Positions 22,395 through 31,760 of a DNA stretch of 64,000 nt are shown piece after piece (positions within the stretch are counted from its first letter, which is position 1; each line of letters begins with the position of its first letter). Source of the stretch: Branchiostoma floridae (taxonomy: Eukaryota > Chordata > Leptocardii > Amphioxiformes > Branchiostomatidae); assembly GCF_000003815.2 (NCBI RefSeq), contig NC_049982.1, positions 26,526,041-26,590,040 on the forward strand, in the 5' to 3' direction. A program made the position numbers and the translations under genes. The notes beneath the pieces are model-generated. The model was not told where the DNA came from. It searched no databases and saw nothing but the letters and a program-made list of their open reading frames with translations.

Positions 22395-22535
22395 ACACCC
22401 TTTCGCACAGTGCCATTTCTTTTGCCACTGCTCCCCATCTCCCGTCTTCAGAGTATGCGGAACATGACTCTGGGCCTGACTCATCTTCGAATACTCTGCG
22501 TACAGCATCCAGCATTATCATGTATTGTTCGCATG
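22395..22535 (-). pseudogene. Repeated unknown exon, copy e (partial)
   Basis: Near-identical to 22620-22725 over TCTCCCGTCTTCAGAGTATG and GGAACATGACTCTGGGCCTG. It encodes LDAVRRVFEDESGPESCSAY and SEDGRWGAVAKE. Both ends are missing, so this is a truncated tandem duplicate of copy f. Confidence 0.6.
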
Positions 22536-22548
22536 ATACATACCTTAC

Positions 22549-22754
22549 CATTTTGTGCCCGTGCACGAACCCAGCGTTGCTTAACCTCTTTCGGTTTTTC
22601 CAGGTGTTTCCCCAACGTATTTCTTTTGCCACTGCTCCTCATCTCCCGTCTTCAGAGTATGCGGAACATGACTCTGGGCCTGACTCATCTTCGAATACTC
22701 TGCGTACAGCATCCAGCAGTGCCGGCACTGGAACTGTCCTCCGCCACACCATGT
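22549..22754 (-). pseudogene. Repeated unknown exon, copy f
   Basis: Acceptor GCTTTTAG and donor AAAATG|GTAAGG bound 206 bp. It reads DMVWRRTVPVPALLDAVRRV, then the ESCSAYSEDGR middle. An in-frame TGA follows on one reading, and the basic tail IRWGNTWKNRKRL is followed by a 1-bp deletion relative to copy d. It is therefore disabled as it stands. Confidence 0.55.
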
Positions 22755-22839
22755 CTAAAAGCGGAAACATAAAACGGCCACGTAAGAATAAATCCACACC
22801 AGAACGTCCACGTCAATATTATATCTTTTCACCATTCTC

Positions 22840-23515
22840 TTTCATTTATAAAGTAGGGTTTCAAAAGGCACCAAAAATGAAAAGATTCCTCGTAATCCTG
22901 TCGGAAAATATTGTCTTCCAAAATTCATCCTCCACACCCTTGATCCTTTCTGTTGTTTCTGTATAATATTGCTAATTTGAATTTTGAGTGCATCATGGTC
23001 TAAAAGGAAAAAATAGGTAAATGCTAAACAAATTCCATTTGAACGGTAAAATCTATTAAGACGAGTTTGTATAAAATTGTACATTTTTTGTTTCTTCATG
23101 TATATAAAGCTGAAGTCTCCACATAAAATTACATTGGTATTTTTTAGTGCCATGCAAATAAGTCGGAATATCTTTGAGGAATTATTTCCTTTCAGTGACC
23201 TAAACAAGAGCATATGTGTTACACAGTCTGAATGTGTCTTTTTCCTTTCAAATGTCACAAGATATGTCCCTTCCATTCTGGTCATTAATGACAGTGGTGT
23301 GACAACACTGTATGGACAGAACAATATACCAACACCTGCGCACCAAATAGATTTATTATCAGGATTCCGAATATTTTTCCCACTGTTTGGTCCATGTCTG
23401 TTGTTCTACTACTTACATGACATTCCTGTAAACAAAGAATTTATATTAACTTTATATACTGCTCTTTCATGTACCTGTATATTTTTCTTCTAATAGCATC
23501 TTTCATTTTTCTTTC
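22840..23515 (-). pseudogene. L1/Tx1-like LINE endonuclease fragment
   Basis: On the minus strand the APE-type endonuclease motifs occur in order. First comes RRKIYRYMKEQ-IK, then a stop, then ILCLQECH (the QETH motif, T to C). A frameshift follows, then GVGILFCPY and ME-GTYLVTFE. Next come NVILCGDFS (GDFN motif, N to S), DHDALKI (SDH motif) and VWRMN. This is the order in L1-clade ORF2 proteins. Stops and frameshifts show it is dead. Pieces of the same coding sequence recur at 24030-24330, and reverse-transcriptase parts at 27.7-29.2 kb may be from the same family. Confidence 0.75.
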
Positions 23516-23539
23516 AATGTCTTCATATCTGCCGCAAAA

Positions 23540-23850
23540 ATGATTATTTCTCTATATATTAAAATAGAGAACAATATTCTATACGTCACTCTTGTAGTAC
23601 CTGATATATTAACGGCTCAACGTTGGTCGGATCCTCGCTACAGTACAATTTACTACCGGTCTGTACTTCAATTAGTTCCCCATTTGTGGCCAGTTGCGGG
23701 TTACCTTACCCTTTTCTACACGTAGCCACCGTTGCTTTAATCTCTTTCTTATTGTCAAAGTGTTTCTCCATCCGATTCCGTTGGCAACTTTTCCTCATCT
23801 CCCATTTTCGGTGTAAGAAAAAAACAAAGCTGCCTCATCTTTCATTTATC
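23540..23850 (-). pseudogene. Repeated unknown exon, copy h, with duplicated intron
   Basis: The exon tail lies at 23710-23850: donor AAAAGG|GTAAGG, and IRKRLKQRW, preceded by GW-NTL and a YTENG middle. The intron side (23540-23705) is the duplicate of 14783-14950. The exon start is degraded by an A-rich insertion near 23815. Confidence 0.5.
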
Positions 23851-23889
23851 TTTCAATATTACTATTTGTAAAGCCATGAGGACTCCAAG

Positions 23890-24430
23890 GAGGAGAAAGA
23901 GGATAAAATACATCGAATTAGTCTTGAATTACTAAATGAACCAGGAATCCAATTCTCTCAATCTTCTTATTAGCACCTCCTCTGGCAGCAGTGGAACAAC
24001 ACGACGTTCGTGCCACTCCACTTCAACCTTCCCCTCATGAAATTAAATTGGTATTTTTAGTGTCATGCCAATAAACCGGAACAGGACCAATATATATTAC
24101 ACAATTTTAATGTATCTTTTTTTTTTACAAATGTCAGGATTCCGAATAACTTTCCAACAACACGACGTTCGTGCCACTCCACTTCAACCTTCCCCTCATG
24201 AAATTAAATTGGTATTTTTAGTGTCATGCCAATAAACCGGAACAGGACCAATATATATTACACAATTTTAATGTATCTTTTTTCTTACAAATGTCAGGAT
24301 TCCGAATAACTTTCCCACTGTTTGCTCCATGTTTGAGGAGGATAAAAAACATCGAATTAATCTTGAATTACTAAATAAACCAGGAATCTAGTTCTCTCAA
24401 TCTTTTCCTTATTTGCACCTCCTCTGGATG
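23890..24430. repeat. Tandem 161-bp duplication of L1-derived sequence
   Basis: AACACGACGTTCGTGCCACT starts units at about 23998 and 24159, each continuing through AATTAAATTGGTATTTTTAG and GTCAGGATTCCGAATAACTT. The TGGTATTTTTAGTG(T/C)CATG and CCGAATA-CTTTCCCACTGTTTG parts are internally deleted pieces of the endonuclease fragment 22840-23515. A flanking segment (CATCGAATTA-TCTTGAATTAC) also occurs twice, at about 23910 and 24350. Confidence 0.75.
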
Positions 24431-24580
24431 CTGAACACATATATGGGGAGTTCCTTTCCTCCTATCCTGCAACGTTGTCTGACATGGAGCTTGAACTGGG
24501 GCTTTAGATACTTGCTAACTGTGTCACGAAAGACATCCCTTAGTCGCTCGTTCGCCTTCTGTAAGGCGGAGGTGGACTAA
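24422..24580 (-). CDS. Unidentified coding-like fragment
   Basis: About 52 open codons on the minus strand read LQKANERLRDVFRDTVSKYL, then KPQFKLHVRQRC and GGKELPIYVFSIQRR. The composition (basic, amphipathic) is protein-like, but I do not recognise the family. It may belong to a transposable element, given the L1-like debris on both sides. Confidence 0.3.
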
Positions 24581-24589
24581 CACCAGCAC

Positions 24590-25640
24590 CGGACGTTGGG
24601 TACAGGCAATACGAATGTTTCAGAACTTTGTCATGATCTATAATTGTAGCAGACGTAATCCAATGTTCCTAATATTTGATGCAATAGACCAACGATACAC
24701 TCTGGCTAATTAGTTGGAGATCTCTGGGTGAGGCCTAGGAAATATCAACCCTCGTACTACAGTGCAAGATATTGCTTTGCATCTCATCCTTTTTTCCTCT
24801 CTCCATTCCTTACTACTTAGGAACGACCGGAAGAGACACCGTCCCCTAGCTACACGAATGTCTTGTGGCTCGATTACTTAGCCAACAAACTCCTCACGAA
24901 GAGCAATATCCTTTTTTATAGGCGTAACCCAATGCTCCTAGTATTTGATGCAGTAGATCAACGATACCCTCTAGCTAATTAGTTTGCGCCATATTTCATT
25001 AGATCCAAGACCAATTGGGTTGTAGATAACAATCTATATCAGAATTTCTAAGACAGCCCACTGAGCAAGAAGTTACGTCCCAACAGTGCGAGTTTGGAGT
25101 TTACATTTGCTGGTGGTTCTGGCGGCTGATTTTATTTTTACAACTATTGTCATTAATAGATAAGCAACTCCGTCCGGTGTGACATGCTGACCAGTATGTA
25201 CAGCCGTTCTTGAATGCCATACTTTACCAGAACCTCTGCATTACTCGGCATATCCTTATTCAATTTGCGGAGTCCTTTTGAATGCCTTATCCCTGATTTC
25301 AAACAAGATTCATGATTCCAATCGATATAAGCTTGCGTTTCTGAACTGTCAAATATCAGGTGGTACGTCGTCTGATATGAAAACCCGCTAGTTCTTCTGT
25401 TTCGTTTCTATACGCTCGTGTAAGGCCTTCTTCTTCGGGAAGAACAAGACAGTTTTGAACAATTGTGAATAGAAAAAAAGAATAAGACAATGTGCAATCT
25501 ACCCCACTTCCTAACGTGCTTTGGAATCTTGTTTTGTCTTTAAGCTATGATAAATTCCTATTTTTGAAAGAAAGAAACATATTAAATAAAACTAGGTAAT
25601 AAAAATTTCTAGCAAGCTGTTATAGCAGATATAACACGCA
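24590..25640. repeat. Mostly featureless; one 65-bp direct repeat
   Basis: CCAATGTTCCTAATATTTGA at about 24660 and CCAATGCTCCTAGTATTTGA at about 24930 begin similar 60-65-bp segments, each ending TCTGGCTAATTAGTT or TCTAGCTAATTAGTT. Nothing else is recognised. Confidence 0.5.
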
Positions 25641-25646
25641 TCCCCA

Positions 25647-25699
25647 AATGTTTTCTGCGGCTCATCGTTCACAGAGAATGCTCCCTCAATTGGAATGAT
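25647..25699 (-). pseudogene. Haspin-like kinase exon, copy 3, after the P-loop exon
   Basis: The minus strand encodes IIPIEGAFSVNDEPQKTFG, a third version of the haspin segment following the beta-3 lysine. The acceptor AG is lost (CCATTC in place of CCATAG). Similarity to copy 1 continues on the intron side (TTAGGACAGCAAATGAAATA). It is clearly non-functional. Confidence 0.65.
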
Positions 25700-26135
25700 G
25701 AATGGACAAAGTACTAAGTATTTCATTTGCTGTCCTAAATTATGATACGTAAATTATGTCTGCCATTCTCTTGAATAACCGGGCGCCAGATACTGTCTTA
25801 ATTTCTCTATGTAACGAAATCCATAGCTTTACGAAATCGGTTCCTGGATCATAGCCCAAATGTCATTCTTGTGCAACGCAACACCTGTAAATATTTTTCT
25901 CAGTATTTTGCAATATTGAAGCAGAAGTACCACACCGCCTCTCCTCACTTCAGAAGCAGGCGTGGGCGCCATCATGCGTCGATCTGCCGTTCATCATCCT
26001 GTCTTTCCCCCCATAAACAAAAGCCTATTTGGAATATAAATGCTCAGAAGTGATAGACCAGTTATTACTCTTGATTCAAAGCCAATGCAGATCGGTCGGT
26101 TAACATTCTTTTTTTTGAGAGTCTATAAAATTCTC

Positions 26136-26335
26136 GCATACTGGGGATACTGCCTGTATGCTGCGGGCATTTTGCCACTAATAACAACGCCTATTGCTTC
26201 TTCCAAAATCCCTTGGCGAGGCCATCCTATGTTCAAACATTACTTGTGGATGAGGCATAGCAAACTTTGGGTTCTGCATAGTAAACTGCGGATGCTGCAC
26301 TGGGAACTGCGGATGCTACATTGGCCATCACTGCA
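26136..26335 (-). pseudogene. Gag/ORF1-like fragment, knuckle deleted
   Basis: On the minus strand, a His-Pro-Gln/Met-Pro-rich stretch leads into a basic segment (FEHRMASPRDFGRSNRRCY) and then a jump. Relative to the second copy at 29812-29935, about 26 bp carrying the second Cys and the His of a zinc knuckle are missing. The organisation resembles Gag or LINE ORF1 nucleic-acid-binding proteins. In-frame stops upstream show decay. The element class is unresolved. Confidence 0.5.
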
Positions 26336-26390
26336 CCGGAGCTGTCTGTGTAACCAGGGCTCGCCTGGTGCTAGGGGCGGATTCAGCTGC

Positions 26391-26407
26391 AAAAAAAAAA
26401 AAAAAAA
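26391..26407. repeat. Poly-A run
   Basis: About 17 consecutive A on the plus strand, following coding-strand-opposite sequence. It could be a retroposition tail on the plus strand, or simple slippage. Confidence 0.7.
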
Positions 26408-27059
26408 TTACGACACTCTTAGCTATCTTGCGATCTACATCTGAACAGAACAATTCTTTTACAACTGCTTTCAGCTCCTTACTATTCCTTCTTCTTCTTC
26501 TTCTTCTATCCAGTTTAGCGTCCGTTGTTCCCTGTTGCAGGGGTTGGACGTGTTGTCAGGTCGTTTTGGTCTAATAAATCAAACACAAAACACGACTTGA
26601 CAGGGGTTTGAGGCGGAGGTTTTTACGGTTGAATGTCCTTTCTAACACCAACTCTGCTCACAGCCACCAGAGTCCGGCTGGGTTTCTTGAGTTTTCCTTC
26701 TCCTGGGTCGGTCGATGTTTAGGTCACTTGAATAAATCCTCCTTGAAAAAAAAAACGTCTGGTGAAGAGTCCGAGAGGTTGTTGATCCTTTGTGGCACGT
26801 GTCCAGCGCAGAAAATGAAGTAAAATGGTGAGCAACTAATAATAAAATGGCTGAAGTAGGCCAGAAACCTCCGTGTCCGTACATGCGCCAGGATGGGAGG
26901 GGGGCAACATGTACCGACTGAGACCTTGAACTGTGGAAACTTCATTCAAACTTTCACAATAAACTCAAAATGGTAACTCAAAAGTACTCTAAAACCTTCC
27001 TGCAGCATGGATGTTACATGAGAGGGCCTATTTGAGCCTTTATCACCAAGGATTACGAT

Positions 27060-27290
27060 AGATTGGAATCCCTCTGTGATAAGCTCTCAAAATGGCTTCC
27101 TCTCCCCTTGGGTGACATTTTCCTATGCTCTTAGTTCTTCTGCAGAAGCCAAGAATTCTTCTAACTTTCTAAATTTACCTCCTATACATAGCTTGTTTAA
27201 GTTGAATATGAGACCATTTCTCAAGGTGGAATCGGATGCCTTACTGAAATATACAAAACATCCAAAGAGACGAGAATTCTGAATATTCTT
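27060..27290 (+). pseudogene. Possible L1-like RT thumb fragment
   Basis: The plus strand reads DYDRLESLCDKLSKWLPLPL, resembling the W-x-LPLS-GRI segment that follows the L1 reverse-transcriptase core. A frameshift follows, then NFLNLPPIHSLFKLN. It lies in the opposite orientation to the minus-strand L1 pieces. It interrupts haspin copy 3 between its two exons. The match is weak. Confidence 0.3.
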
Positions 27291-27374
27291 CCTTACTCGA
27301 GTGTTTATTACGAAGAGATTGTTGTTCGAATGTTTTTCCTCAAGCATATCTTCACACAGTTCTTCATCATTTCA

Positions 27375-27386
27375 CCCGGAATGCAC
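27375..27386 (-). pseudogene. Stump of haspin P-loop exon, copy 3
   Basis: After the conserved intron text (AATGTTGCACG..., CCATTTTAG acceptor) the minus strand begins GAGTGCATTCCG (ECIP) like the other two P-loop exons, and then leaves the family. The glycine loop is absent. The flanking intron from 27387 to about 27690 is homologous to 9322-9440 and to pieces of 11700-12000. Confidence 0.6.
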
Positions 27387-27699
27387 TCCTAAAATGGTGC
27401 CAACGTGCAACATGTTCAATAGACTCACACATCTATGTCAAAACATGTAAATGCAGAATAAAAATGTATTTTGCTACTTTAGCCTAGTCGCCATTTTGGT
27501 GTCTGTTTATCATCTATTTTGGTCAATCTTCTTCTTCAAATTCTGCTCGTGAGTTTGTGAAGCAGTTGAGGCATCTACTTCCAGGAAATACACGGTCGAA
27601 CTTTCGAAAGTCGTTTTTTTTTTAAAAAAAAAGACTTTTTCAGTGAAGGGTCGCCTCCTTGTGGCGGTGGTATGTGACTGTTGAGCCGTAAGCTTTGGC

Positions 27700-29200
27700 G
27701 TACAAAGTCACAAAACTACGAAAAATCGGTCAAAACTCAATTTTTGTATAACATTGTCCAAGTACTTGACTTGTACAAATGATTGAACAAAAACCTCCCT
27801 GGGTTGACACGGTCAAAAGTCTTTTCTTGTTCCAATGAGAAAAAAAAACTGCTTCTAACTTGTTACTGTTAAATTGTATTGTACCAGATCTCTGAAGTGT
27901 AAGAGGATGTTAATAATTCTTCTTCCCAGCACAGAGCATGTTCGATCTTTATGTATGACATATTTCAGAACATGCTTTAAACGGTTAGACAGCGCTCTTG
28001 ATCCGTATAGTCTACATTAAGTAGCGAAATTGGTGTTTTGTTCTTAGTACCTCTAGTAGATCTCCTGGCCTACTACTAATTAGAGTTATTAGACATCTTC
28101 GTTGCGAAAAAGATAATTCTTCCTTATTCAAACCTTTGTTTGAAACGGTTATTACATTTTAGCTATTATATGCCAAAGGAAAATATCAAATTCATTTGGT
28201 AGACCATCTTCTCCTATAGCGCTTAGTTATTACTCAAATCTTTTATTTGAAGCCCATAGGTATTATTCATCTCTTAGCGGTTTCTCTAGAAGATCCATTA
28301 CGTTAGAAGACAAAGTGCTGTGTATCTTATTCAACTAGTTAATCTTGGCATTCCTTATTCATTTCTTCCTCAGAAAATAGAGAGGTATAGAAACTTCCAT
28401 GATTTTATCTTGGAGATTTCACAACATTACCGTCTCCTTTATTTTTGGTTCTATTATTTCCTTCCTATCTAACGTTATATTGATATCTTTGTTCAGGAAA
28501 AGGGCAGCAGACCATTGGGCCTTTGATCTATCTTTTATTCCATCGTGGGCCTCCAAAATATTGCATTTCTAGAACACATAAAACAAGTCTTAAACCTAAT
28601 AATGTCTACGTATACATGCCCAGATAAAGATGTCCTGTGACACCTACAGCCAGTGGCAGGTAGACGTCATGGTGTCATAGGCATGCCAATATGCTGCCCG
28701 TCCTTGACAATGATACCTCTTGAACACCTCACGAGCGTCATCATGTTGAGTACCTCACAGGTCTGGTAGTACAGCTTGCTGTCAGCATTGCAACACAGAA
28801 ATGTACAAATGATCTCTAAAGTCCAAGCGGTTGTCAGTTATTCTTCTTCCAGGCACAGAGTCTGTTAGATCTTATGTTAAACGGCTTTATCCATTTCTTT
28901 CGCAGAAAACAAAGTTGTATAGAAATCTTTAATAACTGACAGGATTTCATCTTGAGATTTCACAATACATGTATTACCGTCTTATCCTTTATTCCCTCCG
29001 ATTCTGTTATTGTCTTTCTACCGTCATACATTGATCTTTGTTTAGGAAAAAGGTAGTAGGTATTTCTCATTTTTCGATCCGCTGGACCCTTGATCTAACC
29101 TTTACTCCATCCTCTTTAGTATATCATTCATTTTCTCTTTGGTTTTCTCCAATTCATTGGTGGTTACTGAAAATCAGTTATTTATTTCAGAATATCTTTC
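27700..29200 (-). pseudogene. L1/Tx1-like LINE reverse transcriptase remains
   Basis: Minus-strand motifs appear in ORF2 order but with many stops and frameshifts. At about 29100-28890 there is a VRSRVQ-IEK segment, then LNKDQ and DEILSVIKDFY-TLF. A second, partly duplicated version lies at 28560-28370 (DRSKAQW). At about 28220-28160 is GEDGLPNEF-IFLWHII (the L1 DG-P-EFYK-FW motif). At about 27842-27790 is SLEQEKTFDRVNP (RT motif A, normally LDQEKAFDRV; the catalytic Asp is Glu). It is dead and likely composed of two overlapping insertions. Confidence 0.7.
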
Positions 29201-29239
29201 CGCAACTAGCATAGCACGTGTCCGCTCACGTTTTTCGAC

Positions 29240-29400
29240 GTTTAGAGTCTGCTGTAGTCTTCAATGTCTTTGCTCTGGTAGCTAACACTGTTTTCCACAA
29301 CGTTTACTTTGTCTCGCAAACCATCCACCTCGCACAATATTTTGTCTAGGTTAGAGTTCATGTTCTCAATATTTGCCTATGCCTTCATATAACGTTTTTA
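29240..29400 (-). pseudogene. Coiled-coil ORF1-like fragment
   Basis: The minus strand encodes MNSNLDKILCEVDGLRDKVN then VVENSVSYQSKDIEDYSRL. Hydrophobic residues fall at heptad-like spacing, as in the coiled coil of LINE ORF1 proteins. It lies directly upstream (on its strand) of the reverse-transcriptase remains, which supports ORF1 of the same element. Confidence 0.45.
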
Positions 29401-29811
29401 ATATATACATTTGCCAAGCTGGGAAACAAGCTGGTATCAAACCGAACTTATTTCTAACAGTGCCAACTATACATGTTCTCTTTACAATTCTTTCAAGAAA
29501 TATGTTGGATGGCAACTTGAAATAATACCAGTGGCGTGCTCAGGTCGTGTCCATTCCTAGTCGTTGCCAATAATTGTTGGCATCGAATATCATCAATCGT
29601 GCAGAAATTTAGCAATATGTCATTGTAATCGATATAAATGGTAACAATCTTTCGCGAGAAGTACGTCACAACTATCATCAATAACAATGGTCCACAAAGG
29701 GCTCACAGTCATCTCCCTCCAAACCATAACAATCTTATGTGAATGCAACTCTACAAATTTAATTAACAATAATACTGGTTTTCTTTAGCTAGAGTCTGGG
29801 TCGGTTACCTC

Positions 29812-29935
29812 TCGCATACTGGGGATACTGTATTTTAAGCTGCAGGCATTTTGCCACCACATGAAAATAGCCGTCACACTCATAACAACGCCTATTGCTT
29901 CTCCCAAAATCCCTAGGCGAGGCCATCCTATGTTT
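29812..29935 (-). pseudogene. Zinc-knuckle (CCHC) Gag/ORF1-like fragment
   Basis: The minus strand reads MASPRDFGRSNRRCYECDGY then FHVVAKC, giving C-x2-C-x4-H-x4-C, the retroviral-type zinc knuckle that binds single-stranded nucleic acid. It is preceded by a basic stretch. It is a second copy of 26136-26235, with the knuckle complete. Upstream sequence has been replaced by the 158-bp tandem repeat. It could be ORF1 of the L1-like element or a Gag of an LTR element. Confidence 0.6.
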
Positions 29936-30490
29936 TCAGTTTGCGTGCGTGGTTGTCGAGTTATGGGTGTTTAAAGTTAACCACATCTAACCTCAACTTA
30001 AAATTTGGATTTTTTAAAAACTGTTGGAAATTGGGAAACCATGAAATTGTATACTGAAATCCGTTTTCAGATTGCGTACGTGGTTGGCGAGTTATGGGTG
30101 TTTAAAGTTAACCACATCTAACTCAACTTAAAATTTGGATTTTTGAAAAAGTGTTTAAAATTGGGAAACCATGCTATCATTGGATAGGTCTCTTCCTATG
30201 GAATTGTATACTAAAATCCGTTTTCAGATTGCGTGCGTGGTTGGCGAGTTATGGGTGTTTAAAGTTAACCACATCTAACCTCAACTTAAAATTTGGATTT
30301 TTGAAAAACTGTTTGAAATTGGGAAACCATGCTATCATTGGATAGGTCTCTTCCTATGGAATTGTATACTAAAATCCGTTTTCAGATTGCGTGCGTGGTT
30401 GTCGAGTTATGGGTGTTTAAAGTTAACCACATCTAACCTCCACTTAAAATTTGGATTTTTGAAAAGGGTTTAAAATTGGCAAACCATGCT
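29932..30490. repeat. 158-bp tandem repeat, about 3.6 units
   Basis: TTTTCAG(A/T)TTGCGT(G/A)CGTGG starts units at about 29933, 30065, 30221 and 30379. Units 2 and 3 are 156-158 bp; unit 1 lacks the 26-bp CTATCATTGGATAGGTCTCT... segment. The shared core is GAGTTATGGGTGTTTAAAGTTAACCACATC. It begins exactly where the zinc-knuckle fragment ends. Confidence 0.85.
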
Positions 30491-30540
30491 ATCATTATAT
30501 TTCAGCCATACATAGTATGGTGAAATATATTATATTCGTA

Positions 30541-30572
30541 ATGTTTCTTTCTTCTTTCTTTCTTTCTTTCTC
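30541..30572. repeat. (TTTC)n microsatellite
   Basis: Uninterrupted CTTT/TTTC runs on the plus strand, next to an AT-rich near-palindrome (TATATTTCAGCCATACATAGTATGGTGAAATATA at about 30497-30530). Confidence 0.85.
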
Positions 30573-30984
30573 CTGTCAAATCTTTAAAGTGATTCATCTC
30601 CGCCGTTCCTGGTCCGAATGATCTGAAATTTGGCACAAGGGTAGAGTGGGTCAATACCCTTAGGTGTTTTTCTCATTTTTTTCATATCTGCCTTTAAAAT
30701 GATTTTATTGAGGTTAAAATGTCATGTTTTGACCAAAACGGTGTATTTTGCCCCACTGTACCCTGGTCTTACAATGGAATGGCCTAAAATTTGGTGTAGA
30801 TAGGCATTAGATAGTTGGTAAAATGATCCAAGTAAAATTTTTGGCATTAAACACTTTAAAATGCTTAATTTCAGCACTTTTCTGAAGGGAAATTGGTTTT
30901 CTTTCGGCCTCCTGCCGTGAACTGCAGTGACCCCACACACCTGCGCAGTCTGGGCTTTCGCGATAGCTAATTGAATTTAAAGAG

Positions 30985-31085
30985 CCAGCCAATCAGCGCC
31001 GAGGAAAACGAATGCTAATTAATATCCATAAGCTGGCTTCCAATGCCGTATATACAGACAGAAACACATGCACATTACAGCCTTA
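30985..31085 (+). promoter_or_regulatory. Promoter-like block, copy 1
   Basis: CCAATCAGCG at about 30988, ATGCTAATTAATAT at about 31011 (octamer/AT-rich) and GTATATACAG at about 31049 are arranged with about 60 bp between the CCAAT and TATA boxes. This is close to the spacing of metazoan core promoters. A start site would be predicted near 31075-31085. No coding exon that I recognise follows. Confidence 0.35.
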
Positions 31086-31659
31086 CAGTGGCCATACATG
31101 TGTGTGTCACCCTTTGCCCGGTTTAAAATTGTAGTTTGCGAGGATTTGGAGTTCAGACAGGGTCATTTGAGAGGTAGCGGACGGTACGCATGCATTGAAC
31201 GTTAGAATACAAGTCTTTGTCGTTGAATTAACCAACATTCCGCATGGTAATATCAATCATTTTCGGCATAGTTGACTTTGGTAGGGTGTGTTGAGACAAT
31301 CGAGTAAATGTTACTTGGCGGAAAACACGGAAAAATTTGCCAGTTTGCATTTTTTTCATATCTGCCTCTAAAATGATTTTATTGATGTTTAAAGGTTATC
31401 TTCTGACCAAAACGGTATATTTTGGCCCACTGTACCTGGTATTACAATGGAATGACCTGAAATTTGGCGTAGATAGGCATTAGATAGTTGGTAAAATGAT
31501 CCAAGTAAAATGTTTGGCATAAACTACTTTAAAATGCTTAATTTCAGCACTTTTCTGAGGAGAAATTGGTTTTCTTGTCGGCCTCCTGCCGTGAACTCCA
31601 GTGACCCCTCACACCTGCGCAGTCTGGGCTTAAACAAGAGTTAATTGAATTTAAAGAGC

Positions 31660-31760
31660 CAGCCAATCAGCGCCAAGGAAGACGAATGCTAATTAATATC
31701 CATAAGCTGGCTTCCAATGCCGTATATACAGACAGAAACACATGCATATTACAGCCTTAC
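31660..31760 (+). promoter_or_regulatory. Promoter-like block, copy 2
   Basis: The same CCAATCAGCG (about 31663), ATGCTAATTAATAT and CCGTATATACAGACAG are conserved in the second copy, while neighbouring bases differ. Retention of all boxes in both copies is mild support for function. Confidence 0.35.

Noticed and set aside
23077-23493. 138-codon plus-strand open frame
   Set aside because: It is the complement of the L1-like endonuclease fragment, which explains the sequence better on the minus strand.
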